Positions 17,615 to 26,295 of a DNA stretch of 64,000 nt are shown in pieces. The notes beneath the pieces were generated by a model. That model saw only the letters and a list, made by a program, of their open reading frames with translations, was not told the DNA's origin and did no database searches. Numbering within the stretch: position 1 is the stretch's first letter; each line of letters opens with the position of its first letter. Source of the DNA: Corynebacterium pygosceleis (GTDB lineage Bacteria > Actinomycetota > Actinomycetes > Mycobacteriales > Mycobacteriaceae); assembly GCF_016595275.2 (NCBI RefSeq), contig NZ_JAENIQ020000001.1:186001-250000 (forward strand). The letters are read 5' to 3'. The position numbers and the translations under genes were made by a program.

Positions 17615-18802
17615 TTACTTCGACTCCGGGGCATAGAGTTCGAGGGCGAGGCGTTCGAGGAGATCACCGGTCTGTGGTCCGAAGGCGAGGGCCTGACCGT
17701 CGGGGACGGTGACGACACGCCGGTTCTGTCCCGCCACGGTCTGGGCCACACCGGGCCGTTCGAGCAGACCGTCGATGCCGTCGGTGGATTCGAGACCCTT
17801 CTCCATCATGATGAAGACATCGGGATTGAGTTTCGCCAGGGCCTCGGCGTTGGCGGGGGATGCGGTGCGGATACCGTTCTCGGTCGCGACATCGATGCCA
17901 CCGACGCCCTGGATCAGTTCGCTCACGCCGTCTTCCTCACCGAGGATGAAGAAGACACCGCCCGTGCCCCGCGCGTAGAGGAACGCCATGCGCAGTGGGT
18001 CTTCCGGGGTGATCGTGCGGATGTCCTCGACCGCCCGCTCGTACTCCGCGACGGAACGCTCTGCGAGCGCCTCCGCGTCGGTGGGGAGCCCGATGACACC
18101 GCCGAGGTTCATGATGTCTTCGCTGATTCCGTCGACGGTGTGGAGGGGTTCCATGACGACGACGGGGACACCGACCTCACGGATCTGGTCGATGGCTTCG
18201 CGCGGGCCGATGGAATGGTCGACGATGACGAGACTCGGGTTGAGCTCGAGTACGGCCTCGACGTTGATGTTGTGCCCGCCCTGGGTGACCACGGGAAGAT
18301 TGGCGAGGGAGGGTTCGTCGGAGCTGACGGTGCGCCCGATGATGGAGTCCCGCATCCCCAGACCGATGAGGGTTTTGGTGTAGGCACCGTACAGGTCGAG
18401 CGCGAGGATCCTGGAGACGTCGTCGACGACGACGTCGTAGCCGTCCGCGTCCGTCAACTCGACGGGCAACTGGGGCATCGGGTCATCCGTGACCGGGACG
18501 GGTTCCCCGACACCGGTCACCGCACCGACCCCGGTCAGTGTCCGCGGATCCGGCAGATCCGCCGGGTCGGGGAGATCCGGAAGTGCCGCACTGACCGCGG
18601 GCTCAGCGGCCTTGCCCCGTGCATCGGGGCTGCCGCCGTTGTCGGTGCCGGAGCAGCCGGCCAGCACGGTGGCGGTGCAGACCAACGTCACCACCGTCGC
18701 ACGTGCCTTTCTGGAGAACCGTGATCGGAGGCTGTGTCGGGAGGTCAGCAACGTGGGGGCCTTTCGCGGGGAAGATGGTGGATCAGGGTGACGGACGGTC
18801 AT
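17615..18802 (-). CDS. hmuT: Heme-binding lipoprotein of the ABC importer
   Basis: A 395-residue class III (FepB/TroA-like) binding protein. The lipobox VLAGC near residue 49 predicts membrane lipid anchoring. The two-lobed domain begins near RILALDLYGAYTKTL. A His in VIVDHSIGPREA and a Tyr in AFLYARG are at positions resembling the His/Tyr heme ligands of C. diphtheriae HmuT (my inference). The N terminus before the hydrophobic core is long (about 33 residues), so a start further in is possible. It lies four bases after htaA and next to hmuU. Confidence 0.9.
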   Translation of the reverse strand: MTVRHPDPPSSPRKAPTLLTSRHSLRSRFSRKARATVVTLVCTATVLAGCSGTDNGGSPDARGKAAEPAVSAALPDLPDPADLPDPRTLTGVGAVTGVGEPVPVTDDPMPQLPVELTDADGYDVVVDDVSRILALDLYGAYTKTLIGLGMRDSIIGRTVSSDEPSLANLPVVTQGGHNINVEAVLELNPSLVIVDHSIGPREAIDQIREVGVPVVVMEPLHTVDGISEDIMNLGGVIGLPTDAEALAERSVAEYERAVEDIRTITPEDPLRMAFLYARGTGGVFFILGEEDGVSELIQGVGGIDVATENGIRTASPANAEALAKLNPDVFIMMEKGLESTDGIDGLLERPGVAQTVAGQNRRVVTVPDGQALAFGPQTGDLLERLALELYAPESK

Positions 18803-18806
18803 TCGA

Positions 18807-20831
18807 CTATCCGGCGGGGTTCCGGGAGACGAACGAGGTGAGGGTGCTGCCTGCGACGACGAACGCGGCGAGGATCAGCAGGAGTGGTGTGGTCAGTGTT
18901 CCGGTTTCGGTGCTGGCGGCGACGTTCTCGGTGTCCGGGGATTCACTGGCGGCGCCGGCCGACTTGATCCTGAACTTGCCGGATCCGCCCTTGCCCGCGT
19001 GGAAGCTGCCTCCGTCTTCGCTGTCGGTGGAACCCGGGAGTCCCGGCTTCCCCGTGGAGGAACCGTTTGCACCCCTGGTTGCCGCACCGACCTTCGCGGC
19101 GGCGGCGCCACCGCCGCCGCTGCCACCGGATGCGGAAGCGGAACCACCCTGACCTGCGGCGCAGCTGGCTGATCCGCCGAGTGTCGCGGCGAAGCTCAAC
19201 GGCGCCATCTCCTGGCCTGCGGGATAGAAGTCGGCGAAGGCCGAGGAACCGGCCTGGGTGAGGGTCACGGAACTGGTCTGCCCGGTGACACCGGTCCCGG
19301 AGACGTCCAGCTGGCTGAACGCCAGGTTGGCGAGGGCGACACGACCGTAGCTGTTGGAGTTGCCGTCCATGTCGTTGGAGGTCACATCGGCGATGAGGGA
19401 ACCGGAGTTGCCGTTCCACTGCACCTCGAGATCGGCGATGGTGAGATCGAGGATTCCTCCGTGCCCGGTGAAACGGACGGATCCCGGCATGAGCAGGGAG
19501 CCGGTTCCCGCCGAGGGGTTCACGGCTCCGGAGCTGCCGGAGAAGAGGAACTGGCCGTTGCCGTGTCCGACGCCGTTGAGCTCCCAGCCACCGTTGGCGA
19601 TTGATCCGGAGATGTAGGTCTGGAAGGAGGTTTTCACGCCCCAGGCGGCCTGTGCCTCGACAACCCCCAGGGACCCGTCGTCGGTGCAGACGTCACCGGC
19701 ACCGCCTCCGGCTCCACCTGTCGCGGTGGCGCCACCGGAGGCACCACCGGAGGCGTTCCCCTGTGCGGGCTTCGCCCCGGCGGACGCGGTACCGCCTCCC
19801 CCGGAATGGGTTCCGCCGGTCGTTCCGGCACCGGTCCCCGTGGTTTTTCCGCCACCTGAGGTTGCGGCCCCGCCGGTCCCGCCCGGGGCGGTACCTCCGG
19901 CGGTGGTTCCGGCTGTTGTGGCGCCGCCACCCGCCAGCGACCTCCGGTCCTCGGTGAAACGCTTGTACAGCTTGTCGCTGTTCCCCATGAACTTGTCCGC
20001 TGTACCCATGAGGTTGTTCAGCGAGTCGAGGTGGTCGTTGACTGAGTTCACCGCGTCGATGCCGACCGATTTGGTGCCGGTGTTCTTGCCGCCGCCGGTG
20101 GTTCCGGTTCCGCCGCCGGCCGGCTGCTTCCCGCACACCTTCTCCAGGGAGGCGTTCAGGGACATCGGATCGAATTCCTGACCGGCCTGGTAGAACCCGG
20201 CGAAGATCGACGCCCCCTCGGCGGACAGGTTCACGGAACCGCTGAGGTCGAGTGCACCGGAGGTGAAGTCCGGGGTCTGCGCGAGCCGGATGTCCATGAA
20301 TGTGGCGTCATCGGCGGAGGTTTCCCCGGAGACGGTCGTCGTCCCCTCCTCCAGTTCGAGCCCCTTGTAGTCGACGACGAGAGTGGCGTCCGTTCCGTCG
20401 ACGACGAGTTTCATGTCCGAGAGGGTGAAATCGAGGGCGTACTCACCGGGCCCTCGGCCACCTTCACCCTCGTGCCCGAAGAAACGCAGTGATCCCTGGA
20501 GGGGGATCGTGGCGGTGTCTTCGTCAACAACCTTCATCCGGTCCGGATCCGGTGTGAACACGAACTGCTCGGTTCCACTGTCGAAGCTCAGTCCGTTCAG
20601 GTCCCATCCGCCCCTGGTGCCACCGGACCGGATGTAGGAGCGGAAGGACTTCTTGAAGCCCCACCGCATCTCTCCGTCGATCCGGGTGTAGGACTCGGAG
20701 CAGTCTTCGGCGACGGCGGGGACGACCGGCAGGACCATGAATCCCGCTGCGGCGGTGACGGCTGCGGCGGCGGTGGCGGTGACGGTGACACGGCGCACCT
20801 GCCGGGTGGTGAATGGCGAACGCAACGGCAT
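18807..20831 (-). CDS. htaA: Two-domain heme-binding surface protein HtaA
   Basis: A 674-residue secreted hemophore-receptor. Signal peptide 1-42; HtaA domain 1 about 44-233; Gly/Ala/Thr-rich linker with a short helical stretch 235-380; HtaA domain 2 about 382-552; Gly/Ser-rich spacer; C-terminal transmembrane helix about 648-665. Each domain keeps the Tyr-His-Tyr set that binds heme in C. diphtheriae: Y66/H120/Y214 and Y406/H457/Y536. HtaA takes heme from hemoglobin and hands it to HmuT. The ATG at 20831 has AAAGGA upstream and gives a clean signal peptide. A strong DtxR box lies 195 bases upstream. Confidence 0.92.
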   Translation of the reverse strand: MPLRSPFTTRQVRRVTVTATAAAAVTAAAGFMVLPVVPAVAEDCSESYTRIDGEMRWGFKKSFRSYIRSGGTRGGWDLNGLSFDSGTEQFVFTPDPDRMKVVDEDTATIPLQGSLRFFGHEGEGGRGPGEYALDFTLSDMKLVVDGTDATLVVDYKGLELEEGTTTVSGETSADDATFMDIRLAQTPDFTSGALDLSGSVNLSAEGASIFAGFYQAGQEFDPMSLNASLEKVCGKQPAGGGTGTTGGGKNTGTKSVGIDAVNSVNDHLDSLNNLMGTADKFMGNSDKLYKRFTEDRRSLAGGGATTAGTTAGGTAPGGTGGAATSGGGKTTGTGAGTTGGTHSGGGGTASAGAKPAQGNASGGASGGATATGGAGGGAGDVCTDDGSLGVVEAQAAWGVKTSFQTYISGSIANGGWELNGVGHGNGQFLFSGSSGAVNPSAGTGSLLMPGSVRFTGHGGILDLTIADLEVQWNGNSGSLIADVTSNDMDGNSNSYGRVALANLAFSQLDVSGTGVTGQTSSVTLTQAGSSAFADFYPAGQEMAPLSFAATLGGSASCAAGQGGSASASGGSGGGGAAAAKVGAATRGANGSSTGKPGLPGSTDSEDGGSFHAGKGGSGKFRIKSAGAASESPDTENVAASTETGTLTTPLLLILAAFVVAGSTLTSFVSRNPAG

Positions 20832-21025
20832 GCGTCGTCCTTTCTGGGGAACTGTTGTGCTTATGGGGTTTGTGCGGGAGGGTCTTCGACCGACCACACG
20901 CCACTGGGGCGGAGGGGCTCTCCGGTGACACTTCCGGACCACGGCCGATTCACGCGGGAATCGTGCCGGGTCCCGTCGCTGACCGCAGGGAGTCTCTGGA
21001 TGGAAGGCGAACACTTTACATATCG

Positions 21026-21044
21026 CCAGGCTAGACTAACCTAA
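21026..21044. promoter_or_regulatory. DtxR iron box between htaA and a membrane-protein gene
   Basis: CCAGGCTAGACTAACCTAA matches the DtxR consensus TTAGGTTAGSCTAACCTAA at 15 of 19 positions. DtxR with iron would repress htaA-hmuTUV and perhaps also the divergent membrane-protein gene. Confidence 0.8.
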
Positions 21045-21108
21045 CGAATCTACCCAGCTTATGAAACCCCGAACCTCACCCCTGCACACAAGGATAGACG
21101 CGACAATC

Positions 21109-21639
21109 ATGAACGACAGCACATTTGACCGACTCTATCCCGACGTCGACCCGACCACCCCCCTGCCCCCGACCCGGGGCGAGAGGATCGGCATGACACT
21201 GTCGGCGACGGTGTTCGCGTTCGGGGCCGCGGCCGGAGACCTCCTCGTGGCGGGCGTCGGTTTCGCACTGCTGATGTTCTGCCTCGTGGCGAACAGCCTG
21301 AAGATGCGGCGGAAGATCCGCAACGAGGCACGGTCACGCTTTCCGTCGGAGGACTGGGCGGAGTACGGAATGGTCCAAAATCTTCGCCTTGACCTGCTCG
21401 TACCCCTTCTCTGGCTCATTGCGGTCGTGGTGTGCGCACTCGTGTTCTTCTTCACTCCGGCGGGCTGGTATCCGTGGGCTCCGGCGGGCGCCGCGGTACT
21501 GACCGGGACGATCGTCTGGTTCCTGCCGGGCATGTCCCCGATATGGTCGAGCACACGGCCGACCGACAGCGTTGAAGAGGCCCGCCCCAGCCCCGGCACA
21601 CCCCCTTACCCGAACCCGTCACGAGAACAGACCACATAG
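21109..21639 (+). CDS. Small membrane protein of unknown function
   Basis: A 176-residue protein I do not recognise. It has an N-terminal cytoplasmic stretch, two helices (about residues 30-70), a charged loop with RSRFPSEDWAEYG, two further helices (LDLLVPLLWLIAVVVCALVFF and AGAAVLTGTIVWFLPG), and a Pro-rich tail. The start at 21109 has AAGGA fifteen bases upstream; an ATG at 21061 has none. It is divergent from htaA with the DtxR box between them, so iron control is possible, but nothing ties it functionally to heme. Confidence 0.6.
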   Translation: MNDSTFDRLYPDVDPTTPLPPTRGERIGMTLSATVFAFGAAAGDLLVAGVGFALLMFCLVANSLKMRRKIRNEARSRFPSEDWAEYGMVQNLRLDLLVPLLWLIAVVVCALVFFFTPAGWYPWAPAGAAVLTGTIVWFLPGMSPIWSSTRPTDSVEEARPSPGTPPYPNPSREQTT

Positions 21640-21688
21640 TCCGCGAATGTAGCAATACAGCTTGTCGGAAGCGGTATTTCCCCCGACA

Positions 21689-21718
21689 TTGAACTAGACA
21701 GAGCGGTCCGTCTACGAT
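21689..21718 (+). promoter_or_regulatory. metX promoter with embedded McbR-like operator
   Basis: TTGAAC (21689-21694) and TACGAT (21713-21718) are 18 bases apart. The McbR-like site TAGACAGAGCGGTCCGTCTA (21695-21714) fills the spacer. It can be read as TAGAC-N6-GTCCG or TAGAC-N10-GTCTA. Confidence 0.7.
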
Positions 21719-21750
21719 GGTTGCACAGTGCACCTATCAACGGAGACGCC

Positions 21751-22890
21751 ATGAAGAACCAGCATTCCGGGCAGCCGGCCCCCTTCCCGGAGGAGGGGCG
21801 GCCGGCCATCTATCCCGTGGGAGACGTCCACACCGAAGCGGGAGGGGTCGTCCTCGACGCGGCCATCGCCGTCCAACGGTGGGGGGAGCTCAGGATCGCC
21901 TCCGACGGGTCGACGAACATCATCCTCGTCGAACATGCACTCACGGGCGATTCCGATGCCGTGACCTGGTGGAAAGGGCTCATCGGCCCCGGCCTGTCAC
22001 TGGACACCAACCGGTTCTGCGTGATGTGCACCAACGCCCTCGGAGGTTGCTCCGGCTCCACCGGACCCGCCTCCCCGCACCCCGACGGGCGCCCCTGGGG
22101 TTCCCGTTTCCCCGCCCTGTCGATCCGGGATCTCGTCACGGCGGAGCGTCAGCTCCTCGACGTCCTGGGGATCGGCAGCGTCGCCGCCGTCATCGGCGGT
22201 TCCATGGGCGGCGCCCGCACCCTCGAATGGACACTGATGCATCCGGAGCGGGTCCGGTCCGCAGCGGTCCTGGCGGTCTCGGCACGGGCCAGCGCCTGGC
22301 AGATAGGCATCCAATCGGCGCAGATATCGGCCATAACGAATGATCCGGAATGGCTGAACGGTGACTATCATTCATCCGACGGATACCCCCACGAGGGGCT
22401 GGCCGCGGCCCGACGGATAGCACATCTGACGTACCGGGGTGAACAGGAGCTCGACGAGCGTTTCGGCACCGATGCGCAGAAAGGCGAGAATCCCCTCGGC
22501 GAGTACCGCGATCCGGAACAGCGTTTCGCGGTACAGAGCTACCTCGACCACCAGGCGGAGAAACTCGTGGAGAGATTCGACGCGGGATCGTACGTCACCC
22601 TGACCGAGGCCCTGAACCGGCACGACATCGGTCGCGGCCGGGGCGGGTTGAACAGGGCCCTGTCGGAAATCAGGGTCCCGACCCTGGTGACCGGCGTGGA
22701 CACCGACATCCTGTATCCGTACCACCAGCAGGAACACATCTCCCGCAACGTCGGTGAGCTGCTCGGAATGGCGAAGATCGTGTCCCCCGTCGGCCATGAC
22801 GCCTTTCTCACCGAGACAAGGCAGGTCGCGCGGGTGCTGCGCCGTTTCCTCCTGCTCGCGGCGGACGCGGACGGGGAAACCTCCGGCTAA
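21751..22890 (+). CDS. metX: Homoserine O-acetyltransferase
   Basis: A 379-residue alpha/beta-hydrolase-fold acyltransferase. The nucleophile serine lies in IGGSMGGARTLEW, the catalytic Asp in VDTDILYPYHQQ and the His in SPVGHDAFLTE. MetX makes O-acetylhomoserine for MetY, committing homoserine to methionine. The ATG at 21751 has CGGAG upstream; an in-frame ATG at 21721 falls inside the promoter. It overlaps the convergent DUF3017 gene by four bases. Confidence 0.95.
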   Translation: MKNQHSGQPAPFPEEGRPAIYPVGDVHTEAGGVVLDAAIAVQRWGELRIASDGSTNIILVEHALTGDSDAVTWWKGLIGPGLSLDTNRFCVMCTNALGGCSGSTGPASPHPDGRPWGSRFPALSIRDLVTAERQLLDVLGIGSVAAVIGGSMGGARTLEWTLMHPERVRSAAVLAVSARASAWQIGIQSAQISAITNDPEWLNGDYHSSDGYPHEGLAAARRIAHLTYRGEQELDERFGTDAQKGENPLGEYRDPEQRFAVQSYLDHQAEKLVERFDAGSYVTLTEALNRHDIGRGRGGLNRALSEIRVPTLVTGVDTDILYPYHQQEHISRNVGELLGMAKIVSPVGHDAFLTETRQVARVLRRFLLLAADADGETSG

Positions 22891-23219
22891 CTTCCGAGCG
22901 GATCGACGGACACGGCGAGAAAGGCCATGACACCACCGATCAGCAACGTGAACAGGGCGTCGAACCTGCGGGAGCGGACCGCGAGCACCCCGAGTTCCCG
23001 GGAATCGCAGGTGACCCGGATGACACTGAGCCACACCAGCGCACCACCGAGAAGGAACGTCGCGCGCCGCCAGTGTTCGGTCAGGGCGAATCCGACCGCG
23101 ACCAGGAACGCGACGACGAGGAGAGCCAGGAACACCCGCTGGATGAACCGGGGCACCACGGACGGCGACAGGTCGACGTCATGCGGATTGTCGATGCCCG
23201 GTACATAGGAGGAACGCAT
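22887..23219 (-). CDS. DUF3017-type small membrane protein
   Basis: A 110-residue protein with three predicted helices (FLALLVVAFLVAVGFAL, FLLGGALVWLSVIRV, LLIGGVMAFLAV). Its size and position after folD fit the actinobacterial DUF3017 family, whose function is unknown. A GTG at 23237 overlapping the folD stop (GTGA) is an alternative start that would couple translation to folD. Confidence 0.72.
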   Translation of the reverse strand: MRSSYVPGIDNPHDVDLSPSVVPRFIQRVFLALLVVAFLVAVGFALTEHWRRATFLLGGALVWLSVIRVTCDSRELGVLAVRSRRFDALFTLLIGGVMAFLAVSVDPLGS

Positions 23220-23233
23220 CGACCGTTTCCCGG

Positions 23234-24100
23234 TCACTCCACTCCGGAGAGGAGTTCCGCGCGTTCCACGACATTGCGCACGAGGAACGCCCTGGTGAGT
23301 GGCCCGACACCCCCGGGATTCGGGGACACGGCCCCCGCCACATCCCACACATCGGGATGGACGTCTCCGACGAGTTTGCCGTCCCTGCGGGACACACCGA
23401 CATCGAGGATCGCGGCCCCCGGTTTGACCATGTCCGGGGTGAGCATGTGCGGCACACCCGCAGCGGCGACGATGACGTCCGCGGCGCGGGTCTCGGCGGC
23501 CAGGTCCCTCGTCCCGGTGTGGCACAGGGTCGTGGTCGCGTTCTCGCTGCGCCGGGTGAGCATCAGCCCGATGGGCCGACCGACGGTCACACCACGGCCG
23601 ATGACGACGACCTTCGCCCCGTCGAGTTCGACGCCGAAACGACGGAGCAGATGAATCGCACCATTCGGGGTACAGGGCAACGGCGCGGGCTCGTTGAGAA
23701 CGAGTTTGCCCAGATTGACGGGATGCAGGCCGTCGGCGTCCTTCGCCGGATCGATGCGCTCGAGCACCGCGTTCTCGTCGAGGTGCCCCGGCAGCGGCAG
23801 CTGGACGATGTACCCGGTGCAGGCGTCGTCGGCGTTGAGTTCGTCGATGACCGCGTTGAGTTCCTCCTGACTCACGTCAGCGGGAAGATCCCTGCGGATC
23901 GAGTTCACGCCGATCTGTTCACAGTCACGGTGCTTCATCTTGACGTAACTGTGGCTCGCGGGGTCATCCCCGACCAGAACGGTGGCGAGCCCGGGAACCA
24001 CGCCACGCTCGGCGAGCCGGTCCACCCTCCTCTTCAGGTCCTCGAAGATCTCGTCGCGGTAGAGCTTGCCGTCAAGTTTCTGTGCAGTCACGCGAACCAT
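23234..24100 (-). CDS. folD: Methylene-tetrahydrofolate dehydrogenase/cyclohydrolase
   Basis: A 288-residue bifunctional FolD. Family signatures include the [13 protein letters not shown] segment with the catalytic Lys, [18 protein letters not shown], and the NADP site [13 protein letters not shown] followed by [11 protein letters not shown]. It interconverts 5,10-methylene-THF and 10-formyl-THF for purine and formyl-Met synthesis. The ATG at 24100 gives the usual N terminus. It is followed by the DUF3017 gene and is divergent from trmL. Confidence 0.95.
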   Translation of the reverse strand: MVRVTAQKLDGKLYRDEIFEDLKRRVDRLAERGVVPGLATVLVGDDPASHSYVKMKHRDCEQIGVNSIRRDLPADVSQEELNAVIDELNADDACTGYIVQLPLPGHLDENAVLERIDPAKDADGLHPVNLGKLVLNEPAPLPCTPNGAIHLLRRFGVELDGAKVVVIGRGVTVGRPIGLMLTRRSENATTTLCHTGTRDLAAETRAADVIVAAAGVPHMLTPDMVKPGAAILDVGVSRRDGKLVGDVHPDVWDVAGAVSPNPGGVGPLTRAFLVRNVVERAELLSGVE

Positions 24101-24179
24101 TATTCCACGTACCCGACGACCACCGCAGGTTCCGGTGCGGATCCGGGAGAAAGCAGGGAGCGCACTAGGATCTGAACCC

Positions 24180-24677
24180 ATGAGTGAGGCCAGTGACCCC
24201 GGAGACACCGCAACCCTGCACATCATCTTCGACCGCCCGTGCATCCCGCCGAACACGGGGAACGCCATCCGGATGTGCGCGGGAACCGGCGCGCACCTCC
24301 ACCTGGCCGGACCACTGGGATTCAACCTCGAGGAGAAGAACCTCCGCCGCGCCGGACTCGACTACCACGACCTGGCCCGGGTGAGCGTCCACGAGAATCT
24401 CGCCGCAGCGTTCGCCGCGCTTCCCGGCGCGCGGGTCTTCGCCTTCACCACCTCGGCGACACGCTGGCACGGGGACATCAGCTACCGCCCGGGTGATGTC
24501 CTGCTGTTCGGGACGGAACCCACCGGACTGGACGGTCGGGCACTGTCCGATCCGAGGATCACGGGGCGGGTGCGTGTCCCGATGCTCCCCGGTCGCCGTT
24601 CGATGAACCTGTCGAACTGTGCGGCGGTCGCCGCCTACGAGGCGTGGCGCCAACTGGGTTACCCGGGGGCGGTGTAG
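24180..24677 (+). CDS. trmL: tRNA (cytidine/uridine-2'-O-)-methyltransferase TrmL-like
   Basis: A 165-residue SPOUT methyltransferase. Knot motifs are [19 protein letters not shown] at the start, [10 protein letters not shown] in the middle and [19 protein letters not shown] at the end, all as in TrmL, which methylates the wobble base 34 of some leucine tRNAs. It starts at the ATG at 24180. It is convergent with mntR, 13 bases apart. Confidence 0.9.
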   Translation: MSEASDPGDTATLHIIFDRPCIPPNTGNAIRMCAGTGAHLHLAGPLGFNLEEKNLRRAGLDYHDLARVSVHENLAAAFAALPGARVFAFTTSATRWHGDISYRPGDVLLFGTEPTGLDGRALSDPRITGRVRVPMLPGRRSMNLSNCAAVAAYEAWRQLGYPGAV

Positions 24678-24690
24678 ACACCTGTCCCGC

Positions 24691-25395
24691 TCAGTCCCGG
24701 GTGACGTGGATGGCGGCGATACCGGCCGCCGTCATCGGGACATCCACCGGTGCGTCGCTCCCGCGCGGACCTGACGGCCTGTCCACCCGGACCACGGACA
24801 TCCCCGGGAACGGTGCGGGAAGAACGGTGAGCCCGGCCCCCGGACGGATACCGTGGTCAGCGAGGTACCGGAGCAGCTCCGGATCCCGGTCACTGACCCG
24901 GTCCACGGTGACGCTCCCCCCTTCCTCGACCCCGGACAGGGATTCCGAGACGTGCCCCACCATCTCACCGTCGACGTCCGGGATCGGATCACCGTGGGGG
25001 TCCCGCACCGGATGCCCGAGATGGGCGTCGATACGCTCGATGAGTTTGTCCGAGACGGAGTGTTCCAGCACATCAGCTTCCTCGTGGACCTCATCCCAGG
25101 TGTATCCGAGCGTGGTGCAGAGGAACATCTCGAGGAGACGGTGCCTGCGCATCATGCCGAGAGCGAGACGGGTCCCCTCCCCCGTCAGCGTCATCCCCGC
25201 GTACGGGCGATGACTGACCAGACCACGGTCGGTGAGCCGCCGGACGGCCTCGGAGGCCGTCGAGGTCTTCTGCCCGGTCTGTGCGGCCACGTCCTTCAGC
25301 GCGGCCGGTTCACCGGTGCGCTCGCAGATGTCCCAGATGACCTTGAGGTAGTCCTGCGACCTGTCCGGCAGGTCCGAGAGATTGGTTTCCGACAC
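24691..25395 (-). CDS. mntR: Manganese-responsive DtxR-family regulator
   Basis: A 234-residue DtxR/MntR repressor: winged helix (residues 14-75), dimerisation/metal domain (75-150) and a C-terminal FeoA/SH3-like domain. Putative ligands by alignment are D15, H85, E89, H104, D108, E111 and H112. D15 replaces DtxR Met10 and D108 replaces DtxR Cys102, both acidic as in B. subtilis MntR, which favours Mn rather than Fe sensing. The GTG start at 25395 has AAAGG upstream. It ends the mnt operon and probably represses it when Mn is plentiful. Confidence 0.88.
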   Translation of the reverse strand: MSETNLSDLPDRSQDYLKVIWDICERTGEPAALKDVAAQTGQKTSTASEAVRRLTDRGLVSHRPYAGMTLTGEGTRLALGMMRRHRLLEMFLCTTLGYTWDEVHEEADVLEHSVSDKLIERIDAHLGHPVRDPHGDPIPDVDGEMVGHVSESLSGVEEGGSVTVDRVSDRDPELLRYLADHGIRPGAGLTVLPAPFPGMSVVRVDRPSGPRGSDAPVDVPMTAAGIAAIHVTRD

Positions 25396-25419
25396 TGTTC
25401 ATCCTTTCCGGGGTCCAGC

Positions 25420-26295
25420 CTATCCACGACCGGCCAGAAGACGACCGACGACGAGACACCCGACGTAGAAGACACCTGCGGTCAGGGCGATCATGCCACC
25501 TGCGGACAGATCGGCTTTCACCGCGAGGGCGAGTCCCACCGCACCGATGGCGACACCGGCGACGGGCGCGGCGATGAAAAGGCCCAGGGTCGATTTCACC
25601 AGTGGCTGCAGACCGGCCGCCGGGGCGGCGACGAGTGCGATGGAGAGGATCGTCCCCACCGCGGGAATCACCACCACGATGGCGGCGCAGATCAGGCCGA
25701 GGATGACACCCTCCGCGACCGTGGCACTGTGCCCTGCGGCCCGGTACCCACCGCCGTCGAAGGCGTAGAAGATCAACTGTCTCCCGAACGTCAGGAGAAC
25801 CACGAGGGTGATCACGAGGACGGCGGCGGCGGCGAGGACATCCGTCCGGTTGACGCTGAGCACCGATCCGGTGAGGAAGGACTCGATCTTCAACGGCAAC
25901 GGCTGGAACCACTTGCTGAGGAAGTAGCCGAGTGCGAAACCGAGGGTGAGCACGATGCCCGCCGACGCCTGGGAGGACTGCCCCGCGATGCGTGTCAGCC
26001 GGTGCATGAGCCAGGACAGGGGCACACACGCCAGCAGTGCACCGGCGAAGAGGAAGAGGGAGAGCACCGCGTGCCGGGTGTCATTGTCCAGGTTCCATCC
26101 GTCGGAGAGTCCCTTTCCGAGCACGACGCCGAGGATGGCCCCGGGAAAGGTTCCGTGGGCCACGGATTCGACGAAGAACACACGCTGGTGGAGAACCGCG
26201 AGAACCCCGACCAGGCCGGCGAGGACGCCGACGATGACGATCTCCAGGATGGGTAGCTGGAGGATCGTCCACAGGGTGGAGTCGAAGAAACTCAT
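25420..26295 (-). CDS. mntD: Manganese ABC transporter permease
   Basis: A 291-residue ABC-3 (TroC/TroD/ZnuB) permease with about eight helices. HGTFPGAILGVVLGKG and GLICAAIVVVIPAVGTILSIAL-like segments are typical. The ATG at 26295 overlaps the mntC stop (ATGA), so the two permeases are coupled. The pair probably forms the heteromeric channel of the Mn importer. Confidence 0.9.
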   Translation of the reverse strand: MSFFDSTLWTILQLPILEIVIVGVLAGLVGVLAVLHQRVFFVESVAHGTFPGAILGVVLGKGLSDGWNLDNDTRHAVLSLFLFAGALLACVPLSWLMHRLTRIAGQSSQASAGIVLTLGFALGYFLSKWFQPLPLKIESFLTGSVLSVNRTDVLAAAAVLVITLVVLLTFGRQLIFYAFDGGGYRAAGHSATVAEGVILGLICAAIVVVIPAVGTILSIALVAAPAAGLQPLVKSTLGLFIAAPVAGVAIGAVGLALAVKADLSAGGMIALTAGVFYVGCLVVGRLLAGRG

